Shown: piece by piece, positions 1 through 11,512 of the stretch
Position numbering within the stretch: position 1 is the stretch's first letter
How the letters are laid out: each line of letters begins with the position of its first letter
NCBI GenBank assembly: GCA_002786025.1
Contig: NHNW01000014.1
Location: 496,001-560,000 of the forward strand
DNA length: 64,000 nt
Direction: 5' to 3'
Origin: Zasmidium citrigriseum
Taxonomy: Eukaryota; Ascomycota; Dothideomycetes; Mycosphaerellales; Mycosphaerellaceae
Notes under the pieces: generated by a model
Databases searched by the model: none
The model's input: the letters and a program-made list of their open reading frames with translations, nothing else
What the model was told of the DNA's origin: nothing
Program-made: the position numbers and the translations under genes

Positions 1-2360
1 GCGCCTTATACTCTTAAGTAGCCGTTATCTTCGTTATAATTACGCCTTATCGAAGGATTACCTTAGCGCCTTAGCTAACGTCCGCTAGTACTTACGTAAG
101 TAAGTAGAGTCTACTATTACTAGACTATAGTAGGTAGGCGTAATAGTAGCGAAGCTAGATTAATATTTAGATAATACTAGCGTTATTACGACTATAAGTA
201 ACTTATATAACGAGCGAGCGAAGCGTAGTCTCGCTACTCGACTACTTTACAATTAAGCTAAGCGAACTATTAACCTATTAAAGGAAAAGGGGTATAAGTA
301 TACGTTTAATACTTACCCTAAGACTAGCTAGATTAAGTAGCTTATTACGATCTACCCCGAGGTAATCGAGTAATATAAGCGCTACCTTTAGGTGCTTATA
401 ATAGATATAACTTTTAAGATAAACCTATATAAGAAGTAGCTCTTCGACTACTACGCTAAGAGCGGTATAAACACGACGATTAACCTAGTAATTACTATAA
501 TAGATAGCTTAGCCTAGCCTAACTATAAGTACCTTATACGATACTTTCGATCTACCTTTAAGAAGTATAATATTCCTTTACTAAACGCTATTATCTCGGA
601 CCGTAAGGAAGCTATAATTAACGCTATTAATTCGGTATAGCCTAAGGCGTCTATTAGTAAGCTTATCTACGAGTAGTACCTTAGATAAGACTTCTTAGCT
701 AAGATACGTACCTTTAGGCCTAAGTTTCGTTAAGTACGAGGTAAAGATAATATCTTTAAAGACTCTAAAGCTACGTAGTATATTATAGAAGCCTTTCGCT
801 ATATAATCTATTTACTAACGGAGCGAGAGTTTAACGAGCTATATAAGGAATTTAATACTACCTAGCCTAAGATAGGCGCCTACTTTAGTAGAAACTAGGC
901 TCGTTTTAAGTACTAGTTTATAGACTACTAGACTAACGAGATCCTTTACTTTAGTAAGAAGTCTTCGTAGCGAGTCGAATTATAATACTCTAAGATAAAG
1001 TAGTAGATCGTTACTAGCTATAACGATATCTACGTCCTCTTTAAGAAGCTTATAAACTTCTAGTAGTACGGTATTAAGTAATATAACGATAAACGAGGGG
1101 TAGATCTTTTAAAGGCTCCTCGTAAGATAATTATAGACGATTTCTAGTTATCTATCCGTAGTAGATTATACTATAAGGTACTCTACGAGGTATATAACGA
1201 CAATAAGCGAGCTAAGGCGTTAATTAACGCGAAGGACGAGATTACTAGCGAGTCGCTTAGCTATAGATATTAATACGAAGGTTATAGTAACTATACCTAT
1301 AACGGCTATAAGCGAAAGGTTTTTAGACGGCCGTACCTCTATAGGCTTATATTTCTTTATAAGATAAACGGCTGCCTTCTACTTAAAGAGTTCTACTCTT
1401 ACTACTACCTATACTCCGAGGAGAAGGAAAGAGTAACTATTAGACTACTAGCCGTTAATTAGAAGAAGTAGCTTACGCGTAAGGGCAAGAGTAGATTCTT
1501 AACGAGGCGTACCCTTACTATATAAGAGCTTAGTAACTAAAACGAGGTATTAAGGGCGAAAAGGGTAAGGAAGACTAGCCTACTAACGTCTATAATTAAG
1601 CTACTACCCCCTTAGCTTACTTAGGCGTAGCTACGAGCTAAGGTACCTAATAGAGTCTATTATAGTTATAAAGGAGCTTATAATAATCGCTAGTACTAGT
1701 ATAGGGTAGTAGGGTAGGCTTATAGCCTATAGTATTATAATAATACTATAGCTAGTAGCTATAGTAACGATAATAACGCTAGTTTCGAGCCTATATTATC
1801 TACTATACTAGTAGTAGGCCTATCTATACCCTCCGAGCTCGAGTAGATAAAGCGGATTATTATAGAGTAGTAGTAATAACTAGCTAACCTCTAGTAGTTA
1901 CGACGGGTATAGGTAGAGGTACTCTAACCTTCTTTCTAACCTTCCTTCTACTCTATACCCCCTTAGTACTATTAATACTACCCCCTTAGCTAGCTCTAGT
2001 AGTAATAACCCCTATATATAACTTAGCCTATACCCTAACGGCTACTACTCGCTCTACTATTATATAACGTCTAGTAACACCCTTAGTAGTACTAATTCTA
2101 CTACCCTAGAAGCTAATAACCTTCTTAGGGCTATACTATACCTTATTTGCCTATAAGATAGTATATAAGATATAGCTAGAAGCCTATATTTAGTCCTTAA
2201 GAGCTAGTAAGATAGAATTAATAAGAAACGTCGATTGTAGCTATAAAATAAATAGCTATTAATAACGCGAGGTTAGGTAATAACGTATATAGGCTACGAG
2301 GCTAGCGATAGTAAGGTATTAGGCAAGGGTAGGTTTAGAGTTCGATAACTCCTATAATTT
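1..2360. mobile_element. RIP-saturated transposon relic (Mutator-like), left flank
   Basis: The whole stretch is nearly free of CA and TG dinucleotides (by eye roughly ten in 2.3 kb) while CG and TA remain common. This is the footprint of repeat-induced point mutation, which changes CpA to TpA on both strands. The + strand keeps a long protein-like frame that matches Mutator-like transposases. Normal dinucleotide use returns at about 2,360. The left end lies outside the window and no terminal inverted repeats were found. Assignment to RIP is an inference from the dinucleotide pattern; the pattern itself is directly visible. Confidence 0.85.
370..1470 (+). pseudogene. Degenerate MULE (Mutator-like) transposase
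   Basis: One frame (codon starting at 404) stays protein-like for over 1 kb, interrupted only by TAA and TAG. It contains a D-x-TF motif (Asp codon 404-406) followed by K-x-N, then a stretch resembling 'G-hN-TT-hN', then an S-D-R-K-E motif (Asp codon 599-601) followed by A-hhN-AI. These match the first two catalytic Asp blocks of MULE transposases, where 'DCTYKTN' and 'TDRELALMNAI' are typical. A degraded C-x-WH-like block follows at about 670-690. His and Cys now read as Tyr and Gln/Trp as stops, as expected from RIP. A Tyr-rich segment at about 1,275-1,400 may be a former zinc knuckle. It cannot encode a working enzyme. Family assignment is fairly sure; the sub-family is not. Confidence 0.75.
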
Positions 2361-4145
2361 AGGTGAGATTTACACTAAAACGTTGGGATTACGTAACCCC
2401 TACGATTACTAGTGTCCGGTAGCTACTAGTGTCCGATTTAGTGTCGGCGGACGAGATGAGTAGAACGATAATAATCAACTGTGCAAATGCATCATCACAA
2501 ACACCGTTTCCGTTCGCGTGCCCATCTAGGCGGTGGTTGAGGTGATAGTAGCACCGTAGTGAGCGTGGCGTGCCAAAGCGGTGGTGCAAAAGCATGCGGT
2601 GAAGGCCGCACGTGACATGGGCCCGGCCGGTTCGGGCAGCGTGCGCGCCGCCATCGACAGACCGCAACAGACCGCACGAACTGAACAGCGGCAGCGTGGC
2701 CGTCTTCTTCGCCATTTCCGTTGGACAGCATGAACGGCTGCACTGCAGTCATGCAGGAACTATCGGCAGCACGAGTCCTGGACGAGAAGGCCGCTCCAGG
2801 GATCCCAGCGGGGGCTTTTATGACGTCCAGCCATTGATTATCGCCAGCGTCGACTCAGCGCAGCGACTCGTGATCATTCACCGTGTGACTTGGCATCCTC
2901 GCCGTGCACGACTGGGCCGTGGCCGCAAGAAGCGGCAGCAACGTGCAGTCCGATGCAAGGTGCGCTCAGCGCTCGATACCGAGCCCGTGGTCCGCCAGCA
3001 GCAGCGCAGGAGATGCGTTGTACAGACCACCGCCCGACCACTTGACCGCCCTGGCTCGCTCTCCGGACGGTAACCTGCTCGACCACGGGCGATGACGATG
3101 ATGAAGAACCTCGAGCTGAAGAAGGCCGTCCTGGGAGCGTTGGATGTCGAGAACGAAGCGCGAAGGCGTCGCTGCGCCAGCATTAAAGCACATCGACGCA
3201 GTTGGTGTTGGTATAATAGCCGCTGAGGTCGGCAAGTAGGGTGTGACTATTGAGTGCCTCGCGCAGATCGCAGGGCTCTAGTGGCGCCGGGCGCAGCGAA
3301 TCACCGCGCAGAAGTGCCCTGGTCGCACTCTTCTCCGCCTGCCCTTCGTACCCTGCTGCTCCATACAGCACCGTTCACCAGCACTCGCTGCATGCTTTCG
3401 CACATGAAACACAGCCCGTGGTGCGTGGAAGCCATCAAGAATAGGCCCGCTTTTCCTGTCCGGACGAGCTCCCCCAGGCCCGTCGCGGCAGGCTCTGGCC
3501 TCGGGACCGCCAATGGTGCCGTCCTCGACGACGAATCGAACGGTATTGCTCTCCCTTTACGTCTTCATAGGCCCCATCCCCCAGCCCTTCAAACCTCTCG
3601 CCTAGCCGCGCCTGCCCCCGGGTTGACTGGTATTGGGCATACCCGCTGGCCCTCATCATCATCGCCGCCGTCGAGGCCCCGTTGGCGGCGCGCTCCCTCA
3701 ACACCTACGCGCCGAGCTCTCATTTGGCTGTGCTTCTGATTGCATCTTGTGTACCTCTCTTTGATGCTCCTCCTGCACGCTTTCGTAACATCTGCTTTCG
3801 CTCCCTCCTGCAGGCCTTTCCTGTACTCCGTCCAAACCGCTCCAGCGGCTGCATGCATCCTGTATTGCAGCGCTACCGGCATCTCATTCGCTGGAGTGGG
3901 GCTAGAGCGCACGAGAGCTGGTCGAAGGCATATCTGGATATCGAAAGCTACACAGGGTGTGACCTCACCTGTTAGCGCTGCATGTCAAGGGTACGTAGGA
4001 CTGTGCCCCTTCAAAGCACCTTCACGTTCTTCTCCTGTCACTGCTTTATCCGGCATCTGGCCTTCTCAGAGACCGCGACCCATCCCATGGCCATGCTTGC
4101 TGCTGTGGACACCGACTGACCAACTTTCTCAAAGGCCTGGACAAG
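2361..4145. other. Intergenic region between left repeat and first gene
   Basis: Composition switches to ordinary GC-richer sequence. Many short overlapping ORFs occur on both strands (up to about 160 codons) but none shows a recognisable domain, and no splice pattern joins them. Three near copies of a short motif (core TAGTGTC) lie at 2,408-2,446 directly at the repeat edge. The last few hundred bases are presumably the promoter and 5' UTR of the WD40 gene. Nothing else is supported. Confidence 0.5.
2408..2446. repeat. Three short direct repeats at the repeat/island junction
   Basis: ACTAGTGTCCG occurs at 2,408-2,418 and 2,425-2,435, and a shorter variant TTAGTGTCG at 2,438-2,446. They sit about 50 bases inside the point where CA/TG dinucleotides reappear. 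They may be the end of an element or a footprint of insertions; function unknown. Confidence 0.5.
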
Positions 4146-7100
4146 ATGTCAACTGGGCAACTCTCTAGACAGAGGTCAACGTCCACAAGATCCTCTACGT
4201 CGAACCGTTCAGCTCCGCACTCAACCCATTCAGCGTCAAGACGATCAGGCAAGGTCAGGCAGACACCGCCTCCAACAACTCTTACCCCGGAGAACACCGA
4301 CCAAGAGTTCGAGCCATGCGCTGCCACTGCATCGTTCCTTCTATATGCGCAACGAAATCGAATCCTCGTCCTCCATCATGACACCCTTACAATCGAGAGG
4401 AGACTAGATCTACATCTGGAAGATGTGCTTTGGATTGTGGTAGACAATGTCAGTGAGAGAGGATCAGGGCGTCTGGCCGTCAGCTTCGATGCTGGGAAAA
4501 CAGCCATTGTCTGGGATATCCTCAGTGGTGGAGAAGTTGCAAGGTTCACGGCATATGAGAATATTAAAGTGGCAGCTTTCATGCGGAACGGAAACATTGC
4601 GTTCGGTACGTATGATAAAATCTTGGCAAGTGAACGGTGCTGATATTTCTCAGGTAACGATCAAGGTAACATCATCTTGTTCGAACCCTCGACGTCTGAA
4701 CACATCTCGGCGCGGACAATTTTCGATCCAATCACTGCGATTGCACCTGCAGCTGATTGCAGAGCTTTTGCGATTGGGTACTTAAACGGATCGATACTTA
4801 TTGCGACTCTTCAGCCCTCCTTTACGATCTTGCATACCTTGAACACCAATAGAGCACCTTCAAGAATCACTGGCTTGGCGTGGCATGGCTCATCTTCAAA
4901 ACAGAAGACTGACATGCTTGCGACTCAAACGTATGACGGAGATTTGAGAGTGTGGAGTGTTCCAAAAGAACATTCAGACACACCCAACATTATCCGAGTA
5001 CTCCAGCGATCAGAGGTCCCCCAGCCTGGTCCTTGCTGGTTCGCCTGGTCCAAGAATGGCCGTCTAATTCAATATGCGGAAGGGTGCGTGACCAAATCGT
5101 TTCCATCTGTGGAACTTTAACTGACAGATTTGCAGAGAGACTCGAGCATGGGATGTGCGTACCAAGAAGGTAACGTACGACATCATCCCGACGATCGATG
5201 GAGTTGTGGGAATCTCAAACTACGGACCGAGTGCGTCTTTGTTCACCCTGGGGCGCAACCACACAGTTCAACAATACGACATCAATCCCAGCAACGTCCC
5301 GCTGCAGGTAGCCACCGCGCAGCATGTACCCGCGAACACCCCACCGACACCTCCAACGACACTCGAGGAGAGATCCAAGTCAGCAGCCATCCTAGGGCAA
5401 ACCAGTCTACCTGGCTTGACAGATGAGGAAAGCAGCGCGGACGAGAGCATGAATCTATCGCCTCTTCAAAAGATCGCTCGAGAGATGGAATCACTCGATG
5501 CCCTCGAGTCGGAGATTCGCGACAAGGTGATGCCACTGAGCTCTCGCTCGAGTAATGCAGGGTCGCTCAGCTCAGGAGGTTCTGGCCACGCAACGAGAAG
5601 ACAGCGAAAGTATCTTTACGATCGACCGGACTCCTCAAGAGCATCCAACAGTACTGGCTTCGAAGGCACCGAATTCTCGTTTGGCCCTCCTTCCAAGGTG
5701 GGCCACGAGAGCGTTTCAATTCGATCACAAACCTCACATCACAGCCGCAAACGCTCCTCAAACCTTCGCAAGGAGCTTTTAAGAAGCCCCGAAGAATCCA
5801 GGGAGGTGTCTTCCATGGATCTGTTCCCTTACATCAGGGCACGGTTGCGTGAGGTCGCATTTCGCACGCCGCATTATGGTGAAGTTGCTCGCACCCCTGA
5901 GATTCTTCAGCGCGAGATGCTCAGCGTGGTCTTTGGTTGGAACGACGACATCCGCACCCTTCTTCACGAGGAACTCTCAAAACATGGCGCCGGTTCTGCA
6001 AGTGGAGTGTTGCTCTCAAGGTGGCTTGGTGACATCGATGCTGATCAGATGGCGTCCCTTGTGGGCTCGGAATCGATGACTTCTTCGGACTGGATGCTTC
6101 TCGCGCTCAGCTCAATCGGCGCAGACTCTCAGAAGAAAGTTGGCGAAGCGTTTGTACAACGACTCCTTGAGAAGGGCGACATCCATCCAGCAGCCGGTAT
6201 ACTAATAGGCTTGGGAGAGGTCAACGATGCTATCGAAGTCTACGTCTCGCAAGGATGTTGGTTGGAGGCTGTCCTGCTTACTTGTCTCATGCGCGAGTCT
6301 GACTGGCAACGGATATCTTGGCTACTCCGTAAATGGGGCGAGGCTGCTGTGCTCGGAGGTGATGCCGAGCTTGCTGTTCGCTGCTTCTCTTGCACCAGCA
6401 TTGAGACCAACGCTCCTTGGACGTCACCCAGAGCTCAGGATGCTGTTCATGTCGCACAACGCGAACCACGCAGCCAGCCGGCCAGCGCTGGTCCTGTAAC
6501 AAGCCCTACATATTCTCTGCCATCGCGATCTGGATCTGGCAGGTTGACTGCGAAGAATGCCTCCTTGAAGCTCATCACCAGCTTTGGCGACAAAGGCGCG
6601 CCGATACAGCAGGCACCGGACGAGCCTCTGACCACATTGGACCCGGCCACAGTCACTGCGGGTGTCACACCCATTGGCGGCATGTCCGCACTGCCGCTAT
6701 CACCGGCAGGCCGCGATCCTTGGAGGAGTAACTGGGTACGTTCCGCTAGAGATCCTACTTCCGCTCGCACCGCGACGCCGGGTGGTTACAACCGAAGGAA
6801 GCGGCTACCATCCCGTGGAGACATCGAACGCGCAAAGCAAGAAGCAGAGCAAATCATTACACCACTAACGGCTGCTCGTGACTTTGGCGACCAGAACGCT
6901 CAGCTACACTCAGGTGTCAACAAACGATCAAGCTCTGTCGGCAGTGTACCGGAGCCTGCAACGGCTTTACGACCAACCGTTTACGATGCCACCAAACTAG
7001 CTCCTAGCACCTTCGGCGAGAGGGCTGACCAGTTACCTTCTCCCGCCCACGGAGTATTCCAACGACTTAGAGAACAGTCACGCAACCGCACTGCATCACG

Positions 7101-9654
7101 AGAAAGGAAGCAGGAGCGACTGGGAATCCAGGTCGTGGACACAGTATTCACAGATGAAATGTCGCCATCCATGGAACGCAGTGGTGTCATTGCACAGAAC
7201 CGAGCAGGAACGTTGAGCCCGCCGTTGACTGGAGGTAGCTCAAAAGCAAGCACAAAGAGCGCCAGAGGAAGTACCAAGGGGCGAGCTACAGACGAGTACA
7301 TCAGCAGCGTTGAGGAAGCTCGGCAATCTGCTCGACAAGAACGAGCTCATAGCCGACAGCGTGGAGAGTCCCGGAAGCGTGGCGAAAGTCGATCTGGCAG
7401 GGCGAGCAGTCGGATGCGGGATCCTTCAGAGGGCCGGGGCAGGAGAGATGTCAAGTACATCAAACCCGCAAAGCGATCGCCCTCGTCACCGGTACCAATG
7501 TCGCCAGAAGAAATCGCCCAAGCCCAAGCTCGGAAGGCCGAGCCTGCCACTACAGATGACGAAAACTTCTACAAAACCGGCCTGGGCTCGCCAGTCGAGT
7601 CTCAAAAGAGCACGCGTTCGGGAAAGTCACACAAGAGAGGTTCTGATGATCAAGCGAGACCCCATCATCCACCACGCACTTCAAGTCGGGCGCCAAGCAT
7701 GCCGACAAGTCCTCAGAATGCACTGCCTGAAGGTGTTCGCCGTGGTAGAAGCGATCAGCGGGATGCTGGATCAGCGACCAGGTCTCCCTCCTCGCCACTG
7801 CCGACACTTTCGAACAAGGTATATGCGGGCGACAACGAGGAGACCCAGAGCGATGGCCAACGATTCCGCTTGCGATCTCAGAGCGCCAATCGACGGATTC
7901 CTGATGACCTGCAAGGTCGCAGACAAGCCAGCCGCGATCGTCGTGAACGCTCAAGCAGTCGTCGGCCACGAAAGGAGGAATCTGAGATGAAGCCTAATGA
8001 TGTGGCTCAGCAGGTCATTCCCGAAGAAGGACAATTGCCTCAAGCTTCGCTCGCCTCTGAGAACTCGTCGATGTCTGAAAGGAGTGGAATGAGCAAGAAG
8101 GAGCTTGCAGCGAAGGAGCTTGAGGAACGACGACTCTCGTTGGCAAGGCGCCCATCAGCTCCTCAAATCCCTCATCCAGGCGAACTTGCTGCAGCTGTTG
8201 CTGGCGCGCCCCGGCCGCACATGGGACAGCGATCTCACACCGATCTTGGCGACAGTCCGATCTCCTTCATGCCTCCCATGTCTCGGGCCCATACCGTGGA
8301 TGCTGACACAATGAACAAGTACGGGTTGATTGGCAAGGTATCCGGAACGTCGACACCATCGGCACCCATTGGCCTACCAGCAACACCAAGAGCCATGAGG
8401 CACCCAAAGTACATGGGTTCTGACCCCAGTGAGAACGAAAGTATTCCATCAGTGACAGACATTCCAGGCAAGTTCAGCGACTTGTCACTGTCTGGCAGCA
8501 ATCTTAGCCAGGTCACCAGCTCCTTGGTCAGTGGAGTATCGTCTTCCATGGTCTCTTCCAACCCACGTCAGTCAACGCACATCTCTGGTCCATCAACCCA
8601 GCAATCCGAGACTGGAGATTCTCTGGGTCCACTACTTCCCTCGAGTGTTTTCAGCAAAGCAAGCGGTGGCCCACGCTCAGCGTCTGCACCTCCAGAGAAC
8701 AGTTCCAGCAGTGGCAGCAGCTCGACTAGCTCAGTACCAATGCATCCAGGGTACAAGGCTGGGCTGCCTTCCCACAACCGTCGTCTGTCACATATTCGCA
8801 AAATCTCGCCACCAAGTCTTATCACCTCGTCCGAAGGCGGTGATTCTGTGACCAGCATCGATGCTGCGCTGCACGGTAGCGAGACCTCCAATGTCATCGT
8901 CATTCCCGAGACTCCACATGCTCAACAGGCACCAGTTCTGCCCGAGCTCCAACATCTCGCCGGACCACCACCGCCGCCTCCTCCGCCAACGATGTACTCG
9001 GCTTCCCACCACAAGACCGGTTCAGGAGTAATCAACATTGCCATCGATGAAAACGCCCCCAGCAGTGCGATCGACACTCAGGCACCTCAGCTTCCACGAA
9101 CTAGTAGCGAACGATCACACACATCGTCTCCAACAACACATCGCCGCAACCAGGGAAGCATCGGAGAATCATCGTTCGGTGCTCGTTTCCGTGGATTGGG
9201 CGATCGTATGCGCAGCAGCTCCAAGGGCCGCACCAAGTCCCCTCAGATGGAGAGAGGTGCCTCGCCTTACGAGTCCATCCCACTCCCAACGTCGGCTCAC
9301 CCAGACCGCCCACCGCCACAGTTCCCGCCAATAGGTCCCGCGCCGTACGAAAGTGTTCCCATCCCAACCGCGACGCCGACACATCAAGCAGGAAGTCGTG
9401 CGCAGAGCCCTTACGAACAAGCCATGGCAGCGATGGCCGCAGGTGGTCATCGTCCATCTCATCCCTTACCTTCCAGTCCAGGGGGCGAGAGGCAGCTTAA
9501 CGAGACGACCATCCCACCCAGCAGCCTTCCTGGCAGCAGGAACAACAGCGCCATGGGAGGCTACCGTAACCCCAAGGAAATTCGCGCGAACATGCCTCCA
9601 GAGGCCATCCAACAGGGTGCTTGGGGTCATGCAAACCCAGGCGGCTTCCTTTGA
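4146..9654 (+). CDS. Large WD40-repeat / alpha-solenoid protein with disordered C-terminal half
   Basis: Three exons: 4146-4605, 4654-5083, 5136-9654, giving 1,802 residues. Both introns (48 and 52 nt) have GTACGT/GTGCGT donors and restore frame. The first about 380 residues read as a WD40 propeller: blades include 'TAIVWDILSGGEV', 'GNIILFEP' and 'GDLRVWSV', and splicing intron 2 recreates an 'ETRAWDVRTKK' blade. After a Ser-rich linker, residues about 520-735 are helical and solenoid-like (ends of blades rich in Leu, Trp and Ala). The remaining about 1,050 residues are low-complexity, rich in Ser, Arg, Pro, with R/S/E runs, an eight-proline tract near residue 1,580 and repeated 'PYES-(I/V)-P' motifs near the end. 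This architecture suggests a scaffold, but I do not recognise the orthologue. The ATG at 4146 is the first in frame after a stop. Function is not assigned. Confidence 0.85.
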
Positions 9655-11512
9655 TCTGAACACCTAATGATTCTTACCTCTCTCCGGCCCTTGGACTCTC
9701 ACCTCATGTCCCTCTCACGACCGCACGACCTCACATCATCTTATACATCATACATCTCCAATCTACAACTCACGACCTTCAACGCACCGCCTACGAACCA
9801 AGCATACCCACATCATCAGAGAAGACCATTAATTACCATCATCATCATTTAGCGAGGCACGAGCATTTGAATTTCCATTGTATCTTTAAAGCAAAGCATT
9901 TGATTTATCCATTCTTGCACGAGCGATGGCGTACTGCAAAGCGACAGCGAAACAAAAAAGGAATGTTTTGCTGTTTTTAAATCTGCTTCTATTTGATTTC
10001 TCGTCGCTCTGGGCTTGTTTTGCTTGTACAGACTTGTTTGAATCATGCAAACAGAGCATTGTTACCGGTTCGGTCTTTTCGGTTGTCATGGGTGGTGGAG
10101 ATACTTTTGCAACAGACTACTTGGGCGGCAGTGCCTCACGGCATGAAAGAGAGAGCATTCATTCTGGATTGACACGTCATTGAAACGGCCTTTGATTGAC
10201 TGGCGAACGTTCGGGTGCGTTGAGGAGAGGTTGGGGTTGTAGATAGAGCGAGACAAAGGACAAAGAGATGAAAATGGAAATTCGAACATGCGGTGTGACT
10301 TGACTTACCTTCGCTTCACGTTTCTCTTGACTCTCACTTGCCGTGTGGCGGACTTCGGGCAATTCTTTGAGTGATTCTGGCAGGTTTTGATAGATTGCTG
10401 CAATGCAATGCTGCGCTGTGAAATGTAGACGTCTGACTTGGCAATACTTTTTTGATTGCGCCAGCCAGGTTTTCGTCCGGGGTCAGCTACTACCGAGGGA
10501 CATTTGACAGCGATTCGCAATGATGATGCCCAAAGATGCCGAGACAGTCATTGTCTGTAGAGCAGCCAATCTCGGTAGTACCTGAGATGCCACAAGGTCG
10601 AGCGCGCTGCAACCTCACGCGGTGAACCTGAACCTCGCTGCCAGATGGATGGACAGGCAGTCGGTGCCGTGTCCCGAAACGTGCAGACCTGCTTGCGCGA
10701 CGAACACCTCTTCCTTCTCGACATCTGGTACCTGCATGGCAGCCGGAAGGTCGACAGCGCACAACTGCAGTTCTGCTTGCATTCGGGGACATCGGGACCG
10801 ACGGTCGGGAAGCTGTGTGCCGGGGTGCAATGAAATCGAAACGCGTGACCGAAAACGGTGAAAATCGTGAGGCTGGGAAGACTGGAGACGAGCAAATTGC
10901 ATGAAAATTGGTTGGTCGGTCGGTGGTACGACCAACTTTTTGCTGCAAGCACTCTATGCTGTTGAACGTAGATACGAGACCCGGGGTAGTGGGAGGGGGT
11001 GGTAGGCAATCTGCGAGTATTTTCTTCGGAAGATTATTTTTGAATGGACTGCAGGAACGGCTGGGTTCCCGGTTGGAGGTAGGGTTGTGCAGCGTTGTTT
11101 TGGGAGGTGATGCACGTGTGCGTGTGACGTGGGAAGGTAGAGGGAGTGGTTGGGAGTGGTTCTTGGGCGAGGTCTGCGGTGCTGCGGCCTTTCATGCAGC
11201 TCGTCTGCAAGCTGTGGATCTCGTGGTGGTGCTTCGCAATGTGAGCGATATTCGGACGGCCACTTGAGATCTACTGCCTCGGATTGGCAATGTGATGCTA
11301 GCGAGCCTGCAGTGATGCCTGTGACAGTGATGGAAGACGTGAGGTCGTGCTTTCTCATTCACCTCGCTCCTGCCAAGACTTTACGGCAGTCGGTCCGCGC
11401 GGCCCTCCCGCTCGCAGCTGCCCCGCCAATCAACAACATCGTCATCTGCGACTTCTCTTGAACTTTCGCGGGACTCACCTGACACCACAACATCACTCCA
11501 CGACCAGATAAG
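9655..11512. other. Intergenic region between WD40 gene and UPF3
   Basis: Holds the 3' UTR of the WD40 gene (short T/A/C-rich segments to about 9,850) and the promoter of UPF3. Several ORFs of 60-150 codons overlap on both strands at 10.3-11.4 kb without domains or splice sites, so none is called. A CACGTG lies at 11,113-11,118. No RNA gene was recognised. Confidence 0.45.

Noticed and set aside
2612..3739. Several 90-160 codon ORFs on both strands
   Set aside because: GC-rich sequence gives chance ORFs; none has a domain or convincing introns.
10490..11009. Overlapping ORFs upstream of UPF3
   Set aside because: Basic, low-quality translations without domains; probably promoter sequence.
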